Source: Symbiodinium natans
Lineage: Eukaryota; Sar; Dinophyceae; Suessiales; Symbiodiniaceae
Direction of reading: 5' to 3'
Length of the DNA stretch: 64,000 bases
NCBI GenBank assembly: GCA_905221605.1
Contig: CAJNDS010002468.1
Span: forward strand, 1,172,501-1,236,500
Made by a program: the position numbers and the translations under genes. Below are positions 58,300 through 64,000 of the stretch, in pieces (the stretch's first letter is position 1; each line of letters opens with the position of its first letter). Below the pieces are notes generated by a model that saw only the letters and a program-made list of their open reading frames with translations, was not told the DNA's origin and did not search any database.

Positions 58300-60123
58300 A
58301 TGTATGGAGGACGGCCACAAACGTGCGAATCACGCACCTGTGCAAGGCACCCTTTTCACTATAACAGTCAGGCCATGGGGCCGCCAGATGCAACAGCAAG
58401 CCAGGTTGCAGCGACGAGTCATGGGCCACTCTCATCTTTGCTTCAGGGAGCTTGTCGAACGCAAGACTGGCAGCTTGCAGTCCATGTGCTTCAAGACACG
58501 CCGCCAAGAGAAAGGGATCAGAAGGCGCTCTCCAAAGTCATCGTGGGCTGCTCGCGTGCCAAGCAGTGGCAGGTTGCAATCCAAGTTCTTGCAGAGATCA
58601 CAGTGGCCGAGGTGCGGCCCGACGTCTTCACTTTCAGCGCTGCCATCACGGCATGTGAGAAAGGCTTTCAGTGGCAGCTTGCGCTGCAACTTCTCTCTGA
58701 CATGATATCCTTGCGAGTTGATCCAAACGTGTTCAGCTTCAGTTCTGCCATCAGCGCCTGTGAGAAAGGCGGTGAATGGCAGGTGGCCCTGCATTTGTTG
58801 TCGCAGATGCCGACAGCCCGAGTGGTGCCAAACGAGATCAGCTTCAGTGCCGGCATCAGCGCATGTGAGAAGAGTGGTGAGTGGCAGATGGCGCTGCATG
58901 TGCTTTCGCAGATGCCCATGGCAATGGTGTCGCCAGACGAAATCAACTTCAACGCCGGCATCAGCGCCTGTGAGAAGGGTGGTGTGTGGCGAATGGCTCT
59001 GCAACTACTTGCGCAGATGCCCGTGGCAAGGGTGCTGCCGGACGCAGTCAGCTTCAGTGCAGGCATCAGCGCCTGTGAGAAGGGTGGTGAGTGGCAAGTG
59101 GCTCTGCATTTGCTTTCGCAGATGCCAACGGTCAGAGTGGTGCCAAACGAGATCAGTTTCAGTGCCTGCATCAGCGCATGTGAGAAGGGTGGTGAGTGGC
59201 AGATGGCTCTGCTGTTGCTTTCGCAGATGCCCATGGCAAGCGTGTTGCCAGACAAGATCAGTTTCAACGCCGGCATAAGCGCATGCGAGAAGAGCAGTGT
59301 GTGGCAGATGGCGCTGCATTTGCTTTCGAAGATGCCCATGGCAAGGGTGTTACCAGACAAGATCAGCTTCAATGCTGGCATCAGCGCCTGTGAGAAGGGC
59401 AGTGAGTGGCAAACGGCTCTGCATGTGCTTTCGCAGATGCCCATGGCAAGAGTGGTGCCAGACAACATTAGCTTCAATGCCGGCATCAGCGCATGTGAGA
59501 AGGGTGGTGAATGGCAGATGGCTCTGCATTTGCTTTCGCAGATGTCCATGGCAAGAGTGGTGCCTGACAAAATCAGCTTCAGTTCTGCTATCTGTGCAAG
59601 TGGTTCAGCCCGCCTCTGGGAGCTCGGCTTGTCACTGTTTTCGTCGATGAATGCACAAACACTGAAGCCTGACACGGCTTCTTACGTCCAAGTGTTGGAT
59701 GCAGTTTACACACAGAGCGCAGGTTTTCATCTGTTCCGACAGGCGTTGATGAACCAAGCCTGGCCAGAGATGTTGCGAAAGAACGGAGCCCTGATTGACC
59801 TTCACGACCACTCCCCTGGTTCAGCTATGCTGGCCGTGCTTTGGTGGCTGGCCAACATCGTACCAGACAAGCTAGGCAGAGGCGAGGATGAAACATCGTT
59901 TGAAATAATTACTGGCTGGGGAAAATCGCGGCGGGCATGGGACACGACAGACGTGCGGGCTTCGGTACGCAACCTGCTGGACCACTGCGGGCTACGTAAC
60001 AAGCTCCACCCCCACAACCGCGGCATGGTGCAGATCGATCTGGCAGCAGCTGACTTGCAGAGGCTCCGCTCATTGTTCCCCGAGCCAAAACGATTGGGTG
60101 AGGTTGGGACCCCTCAGCCGTAA
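58300..60123 (+). CDS. PPR-Smr protein, intronless
   Basis: 607 codons to TAA 60121-60123. ATG 58300 opens the frame; ATG 58375 (MGPPDATASQ), followed by a cleaner sequence, is an equally likely start. About twelve 35-residue PPR motifs run from residue 45 to 440; eight in the middle are nearly identical (consensus ISFNAGISACEKGGEWQMAL then HLLSQMPMARVVPD), visible as 105-bp DNA repeats at 58715-59590. Residues 498-570 form an Smr domain: LIDLHDHSPGSAMLAVLWWL and the loop ITGWGKSR in place of the usual TGxGxHS, then VRASVRNLLDHCGL. Plant PPR-Smr proteins act in organelle RNA metabolism; some Smr domains are nucleases. Repeat homogeneity indicates recent repeat expansion or gene conversion. 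The gene lies inside the B-E intron of unit 3. Confidence 0.9.
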   Translation: MYGGRPQTCESRTCARHPFHYNSQAMGPPDATASQVAATSHGPLSSLLQGACRTQDWQLAVHVLQDTPPRERDQKALSKVIVGCSRAKQWQVAIQVLAEITVAEVRPDVFTFSAAITACEKGFQWQLALQLLSDMISLRVDPNVFSFSSAISACEKGGEWQVALHLLSQMPTARVVPNEISFSAGISACEKSGEWQMALHVLSQMPMAMVSPDEINFNAGISACEKGGVWRMALQLLAQMPVARVLPDAVSFSAGISACEKGGEWQVALHLLSQMPTVRVVPNEISFSACISACEKGGEWQMALLLLSQMPMASVLPDKISFNAGISACEKSSVWQMALHLLSKMPMARVLPDKISFNAGISACEKGSEWQTALHVLSQMPMARVVPDNISFNAGISACEKGGEWQMALHLLSQMSMARVVPDKISFSSAICASGSARLWELGLSLFSSMNAQTLKPDTASYVQVLDAVYTQSAGFHLFRQALMNQAWPEMLRKNGALIDLHDHSPGSAMLAVLWWLANIVPDKLGRGEDETSFEIITGWGKSRRAWDTTDVRASVRNLLDHCGLRNKLHPHNRGMVQIDLAAADLQRLRSLFPEPKRLGEVGTPQP

Positions 60124-60184
60124 ACGGCAAGCTGTCATGTCCAGCTGGCAGGTTGTCCATCATGGTCCCAACCTCACCCAATCG
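60091..60184 (+). repeat. Perfect 21-bp inverted repeat over the PPR-Smr stop
   Basis: Left arm 60091-60111 (CGATTGGGTGAGGTTGGGACC), right arm 60164-60184 exactly complementary, 52-base spacer containing the stop codon and a smaller GCCGT-AAACGGC hairpin. Either an RNA hairpin at the end of the mRNA or a 94-bp MITE that supplied the last residues and the stop. Confidence 0.9.
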
Positions 60185-61073
60185 GGCGGACTGTTATTAG
60201 CGGTTTAGGGCTTAGGGTTCTTTACATGTGCTGGAAGGTTCCTCGGGTATTTTGAACCTACGGACTAAACACACTATGTAGATCTTTTTCAAACCCAGGA
60301 CCCTAAACTCTAGATCTATAAGCCGAAGACTCTAGCCTCTAACCCAAGACCCTATACTAAGGTTCATCGGGCTTAGGGTTTAGGGTTTAGGGTTAAGTAG
60401 ACCCCAGACCTTCAACCCCTCACGCTCAAATTAAATGGCGGGTAGCATGAATCCCTTGGAAGATATGGGGGGTTTCCGAAATTCGGCATACCTTTTGGAG
60501 GTCCTGATTTTTAGGGAACCTTATTATTTGGGGTCTAGTTTAGGGGTCCCCTATTTCGTCAACCCCATATAGCCTGGACAAGGTCCGGATGTGGGCGGTA
60601 AGCTGCACCGCAACCAAAACTGCCCTCAAAAGAGATGAGTCTCAAGAACTTCCTTAGCCAATAGTTGAAATTTAGACTTTTTGGGTTTCCTTTTTTTGGT
60701 TTGGAGAGAGAAGTAAGAGAAAGCCCCGTCTCAGGGCCTGAGCCCTGCTATTTTTAGCCTTAGCTGGCTTGAGCAACAGACAATCACATCCAATCACATC
60801 CCCCCCGCAAAAACAAAGTGCCCATGATTTTGAGGATCCCCCCCCCCCATCTCAAACAGGACAATTTGAGATGCGTTTGCGGTATCTATTGTGCTCTATG
60901 GGCACAGACACGTAGACCCGGGTGGAGGGTTGATGATGAAATTGTTGAATGTTTCTGCAATAAACTGCAACTTCGTTTAGGATTTCTGCGCCGTCGCAGA
61001 AGGGTTCTTCAGGATTTTCGTAGTTTGACCCTCCCCCTTCCTAACCTCCATAGTTTGCTCGCATCCTGGGCAG
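60185..61073 (+). other. Downstream part of the B-E intron of unit 3
   Basis: Inverted family 1 copy at 60467-60566; CCCTAAA/TTTAGGG relics; C-runs at 60800 and 60840. The open frame 60818-61162 includes exon E of unit 3 near its end; its first part is not supported. Confidence 0.45.
60467..60566 (-). mobile_element. MITE family 1 copy, inverted
   Basis: GGGGTTTCCGAAATTCGGCA to CCTATTTCGTCAACCCC, the reverse complement of the family consensus. Confidence 0.85.
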
Positions 61074-61138
61074 AATCCTGTGACGAGATTTCCAATGAGC
61101 GAGCCGATGCAGTCAGTCGCAAGAAGAAGTTTTGCCAG
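61074..61138 (+). CDS. Cys-module gene, unit 3 exon E
   Basis: TGGGCAG acceptor, 2 nt plus 21 codons: SCDEISNERADAVSRKKKFC, Q; GC donor, phase 0. Joined to exon B: WEEG-E-SCDEIS. Conserved with units 1 and 2: C...A-V-x-R-K-x-x-x-C. The next exon F was not identified downstream. Confidence 0.55.
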
Positions 61139-61821
61139 GCAGGGCTGGTGCTTGCGGTTTAGGGTTAGGGTTTAGGGTTGAGGCGTCGAGTAAAAGGAGT
61201 GTCTACCTGGACTTCCAGAATATACGAATATTGGAACACAGGCCAGTGTGGGGTCCAGGTAAGGCTTGTGGCCTGGGTCATGTACAGGTTCCAGGCACAT
61301 TTCGGGGGGGGATGTCTCCATGATCTCTCCTGCAGTGAGGAGGGCCTTTGTCCCGGTTTTGCTGCTGCATGGCTTCCTAGACAACGGGATGATTCTGCTC
61401 GGCTCATCACATCTCATGCTAAACCAGAAGCCCTTTCCTGGGCGGATTTCGCAAGTTCACCTCCAACGTCATGTCCACAAGTCTTCAACATCCAAGCCAT
61501 GTGATCACAGAGCACCAAAGCCCCTAGATCCCAACCCTGAACCCACAAACAAGAGGCGATACCAGGTTTGTTTCCTAAACCAGCCCTAACCCTAAACCCT
61601 AAACCCTAAGCCAAAACCCTAAACCCTAAACTCCCTAAAAACCGAGCCGCCAGGCTGCCACTTCTGCGCCGCAGGCAGCACAGGCCCCCCCTTAAGGTTA
61701 GGGTTTGGGGTTTAGGGTTTAGGGTTCTGGGTATACGGTCTTTCTTGTTGTGGGTTTTGTTGGATTGTGGGCTTGCAGCTTGAGGGCGTGGGCTTACTGT
61801 TCACAGCTGTTCTTCGACTCA

Positions 61822-61879
<58 letters not shown>

Positions 61880-62064
61880 GCTTCAGTGTAAGCTCCTCCC
61901 AAACCCCCCCCCTCCCCTGCGGCCCTCGGCTCTAGATCTGCTGAGCCCTGTGCCGACGCTAAAGAAGCAGAAGCCCTGTGTCCAGGGATCTTTGAAAGCT
62001 CCCCCTTGTCCCCGGCCTCCCTCCTCTTGGCCTCATGTTGCCTCGATGTTCCTTGGCCCCTCAG
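61139..62064. other. No confident exon; CT microsatellite
   Basis: 61333-61500 is open in two frames (one with GLCPGFAAAWLPRQRDDSAR) and may hold an exon. (CT)n at 61827-61879, TTTAGGG/CCCTAAA relics at 61160, 61585 and 61700. Confidence 0.35.
61827..61879 (+). repeat. (TC)n microsatellite
   Basis: About 25 dinucleotides. Confidence 0.97.
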
Positions 62065-62123
62065 ATCGCTCCAGAATCGGAGAATGCCAGCTCTTGAAGG
62101 TTCATGCGTTCTGTATCGGCAAG
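62065..62123 (+). CDS. Exon of an unidentified gene
   Basis: CCCCTCAG acceptor, 2 nt plus 19 codons: RSRIGECQLLKVHAFCIGK; GT donor, phase 0. Possibly the same gene as 62372-62861. Confidence 0.4.
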
Positions 62124-62371
62124 GTCCTGAACTCTAAACCCTAAAATAAGGGCGATGGTTCTCATCGCCAGGTACAGCCATGCTTACCCTACTTCGCAGT
62201 CCCTAAACCCTACCCAAGCTCCGGCCATCCCTCACCACGAAACCCCTCAGAATTTTCCTACCCTCAACCCAACACCCCAACCTGAACTTAAGTTGTCCAT
62301 ACACGGCCCTACAACGGTTTTGGGTTCAGGGTTTAGGGTTGAGGGTCTAGGGTTTAGGGTTTAGGGTTAAG

Positions 62372-62449
62372 GCTTCTTCGAGCTGGGACTCCTCTTGGTT
62401 GCCAGGCCGCCCTGTCAGATGCAGGTCTCGAGCCTGTCGGCTGAAACCG
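62372..62449 (+). CDS. Exon-like segment
   Basis: AAG acceptor; FFELGLLLVARPPCQMQVSS, LSAETAQ; 3' limit uncertain. A second frame is open. Confidence 0.3.
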
Positions 62450-62680
62450 CGCAGTTTCGGTTGGGGTTTTCGGGCTAAGGTATGATTCATGTTTAAAACC
62501 CAAGGGAATGGCAGTTAACATACTTTGTTTTTGGAGTTCTAAGGGGAGTAAAGTTGTGGGGTTCGGAGTAAGCCCTGATTACCTTTTTGGGGGGATTTAG
62601 GGTCCCGTGTAGTCCCCTTTAAAAGAATAAGGGCACCCCCCTCTACCCAGGTTACTCTTGGGTCTAGTTGTGTTTCTTAG

Positions 62681-62754
62681 TGTATGTTGCTCTGCTGGAC
62701 GGGGAAGGTTCCACCAAGTTCGGAAAGGACATTAGGCACTTTGATGCCTACCTT
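62681..62754 (+). CDS. Internal exon with a GA donor
   Basis: TGTTTCTTAG acceptor, 2 nt plus 24 codons: YVALLDGEGSTKFGKDIRHF, DAYL; the intron starts GAAAAC. Strongly protein-like. Phase 0 joins 62781. Confidence 0.5.
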
Positions 62755-62780
62755 GAAAACCCTAAACCCTAAACCCTCAG

Positions 62781-62861
62781 CTGAGGTTCTATTTCGGCTC
62801 GTCCTTGGCCTCCGGGGTCCCGGCGGGAAGCATCCTGGACGAGGCCTTCTCCCCGTGCTCG
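62781..62861 (+). CDS. Internal exon following 62754
   Basis: AACCCTCAG acceptor, 27 codons in phase 0: LRFYFGSSLASGVPAGSILD, EAFSPCS; GC donor. The intervening intron is 26 bp of CCCTAAACCC repeat only, which is very short for splicing; the two may instead be read differently. Confidence 0.42.
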
Positions 62862-62864
62862 GCT

Positions 62865-62936
62865 AGGGTTTAGGGTTTAGGGTTTAGGGTTTAGGGTTTA
62901 GGGTTTGGGGTTTGGGGTTTAGGGTTTAGGGTTTAA
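62865..62936 (+). repeat. (TTTAGGG)n array
   Basis: Ten units, two of them TTTGGGG. Confidence 0.95.
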
Positions 62937-63504
62937 GTTAGCGATGGCAATTAACATTTTGGTGTGAGGGTCTGGGTGGGGATCTACGATAATGAGTCTG
63001 TTTGTGCAACGGTCTCGGTTCGGGTCTGTGACATGTCTTCAGGGGGTGGGGGGGGGGGGGGGGGGGGGTGGGGTAAGAACCCGATGACTTGTTCTTGGCC
63101 ATGTCAAGACCCATACTGCATAACTCATACAGAAAACCATAGTAGGCAACCTCACGCCCACAAGGTGAGAAAAGGCAAATTGTCTGGTCTCGAATAGTCT
63201 TACAATAATTAGAATCAGGAATAAGAGGGTACAACCATGACTGAGAAGCCGTATCTCATTTCACCCTCCCCCCCTCCCGCCCACCCAAAAACCAAACTCA
63301 TCCTAGGCCATGTACTGACTCGCAGCTACGCATGTACTGACTCATGGTTGCGCATTCTACCACTCTCCCGCCATCGGCCTGCCACAGAGGCCCTGGGCCA
63401 AACATCAACTTCTGACCTCCGATAGTGCCCCCAGGTCGTGCAAGTATCTATCAAACCCTAAACCCTAAACGCTTGTGAAAATCCTAAACCCGACCATTTC
63501 AACC
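62937..63504. other. No gene seen
   Basis: G-run at 63042-63070. The tandem words CATGTACTGACTC (63311, 63332) are too short to call. Confidence 0.35.
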
Positions 63505-64000
63505 ATGCCTTTGTCAAAAGCCATGGAGGCTGGTTTGGCAGCTGGCATACTCTGGTGTACATCTAAATTGGCAATGCAGTCCTTTCTTCCTCTCCATCCT
63601 GGTTCCTGCCGCGTTCGAGTGATGGGTCAACCGAGGTTCGTATTGCCACGGCTTCAAAGTGTTAGTTGCATGACCTGCAACGTTCATCGACGGACTCGGT
63701 CCTTGACGCTCTCACACGGCTCCAGGGCATCTCGAAGCAGCAGAGGCCGTAGTGTCAACTATGCAACAAGAGCACGTTGTCAGCCGGCTTGCTTTGCATG
63801 CAGCATTGAGCACTCAGCATTCTTGGGAGTAGTTGTGGCAATCTCCGCGGGCGATGGTCACACTTGTGCCGTGCGAGAAGATGGTCAGCTAGTCTGCTTT
63901 GGAGGCAACGACAAAGGACAGTGTGATGTGCCAGCAGACTTGGGACCAGTTGTGGCAGTGTCCGCGGGCGAAGGCCATACCTGTGCAATTCGAGCAGATG
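63505..64000 (+). CDS. RCC1-like repeat protein, 3' truncated by the window
   Basis: ATG 63505 (MPLSKAMEAGLAAG) opens a frame with no stop to the window end, 165 codons. The last 60 residues are two RCC1/HERC-type beta-propeller repeats: VVVAISAGDGHTCAVREDGQ, LVCFGGNDKGQCDVPADLG, then VVAVSAGEGHTCAIRAD. S-A-G-x-x-H-T-C-A-x-x-x-D-G is the hallmark. RCC1-like proteins act as scaffolds or exchange factors; dinoflagellates encode many. The N-terminal 100 residues are basic, Ser/Arg-rich and unrecognised; the frame is also open upstream of the ATG through CCCTAAA repeats, so the start could be an exon boundary instead. Confidence 0.7.
   Translation, partial: MPLSKAMEAGLAAGILWCTSKLAMQSFLPLHPGSCRVRVMGQPRFVLPRLQSVSCMTCNVHRRTRSLTLSHGSRASRSSRGRSVNYATRARCQPACFACSIEHSAFLGVVVAISAGDGHTCAVREDGQLVCFGGNDKGQCDVPADLGPVVAVSAGEGHTCAIRAD

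Noticed and set aside
58432-59675. Long minus-strand frames (190 and 335 codons) opposite the PPR-Smr gene
   Set aside because: Shadow frames created by the 105-bp repeats; the forward frame has all PPR and Smr signatures.
61333-61500. Exon F of unit 3 (frame with GLCPGF...)
   Set aside because: Has one C-P match but lacks the P-V...LS...Y-C pattern and no donor at the conserved 70-nt length.
1-64000. tRNA, rRNA, snRNA, CRISPR arrays, rho-type terminators, retroelement RT or transposase genes
   Set aside because: I looked for cloverleaf-like blocks, regularly spaced repeats and conserved enzyme motifs and found none I can support; the repeats present are telomere-like, microsatellite or MITE.

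Overview
The window looks like nuclear DNA of a dinoflagellate, probably Symbiodiniaceae-like. It is saturated with the Arabidopsis-type telomere heptamer (TTTAGGG/CCCTAAA) in dozens of short interior arrays of both orientations, with poly-G/poly-C tracts, microsatellites and many 60-160 bp elements with terminal inverted repeats. Nearly all recognisable genes are on the + strand. Exons are often only 22-110 bp, joined across introns that start with GT, GC or GA and end in AG, usually followed by G. These are splice habits I recall being reported for dinoflagellates. The protein families (PPR, membrane-PAS, EF-hand cation channel, prolyl-4-hydroxylase-like oxygenase, RCC1-like) also fit.

Layout. 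0-17 kb: scattered exon-like segments (one channel-like, several membrane-spanning) among repeats, GC minisatellites at 8.5-9.7 kb and a CGCGACAA-rich block near 7.1-7.6 kb. 17.3-32 kb: exons I join into a voltage-gated cation channel (pore, S6, linker, EF-hand, C-terminal tail), including 22- and 27-nt microexons. An intronless membrane-PAS gene (17840-19615) and a three-exon 2OG-Fe(II) oxygenase gene (21067-22467) lie between its pore and S6 exons. 32-41 kb: isolated exon-like segments, two threonine-rich exons and an (TTTAGGGG)n array. 41.5-61.1 kb: the most striking locus, a series of tiny exons in the order C-A-B-E-F-G, C-A-B-E-F-G, C-A-B-E. They encode repeated cysteine-rich modules of about 100 residues of a family I do not recognise. 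A PPR gene (54.25-56.44 kb) and a PPR-Smr gene (58.3-60.1 kb) sit in the last two introns of that array. 62-64 kb: a small multi-exon gene and the start of an RCC1-like repeat gene running off the right edge.

The PPR gene carries a 117-bp intron that is a member of a dispersed inverted-repeat element family. Removing it restores a 35-residue PPR motif exactly, so this element is an introner (an intron created by a transposable element). A second element family probably makes an intron at 12.5 kb.

Gene models built from short exons are my own splice reconstructions by eye from frame, phase and family resemblance. They were not checked against transcripts. Single exon-like segments are reported with low confidence.
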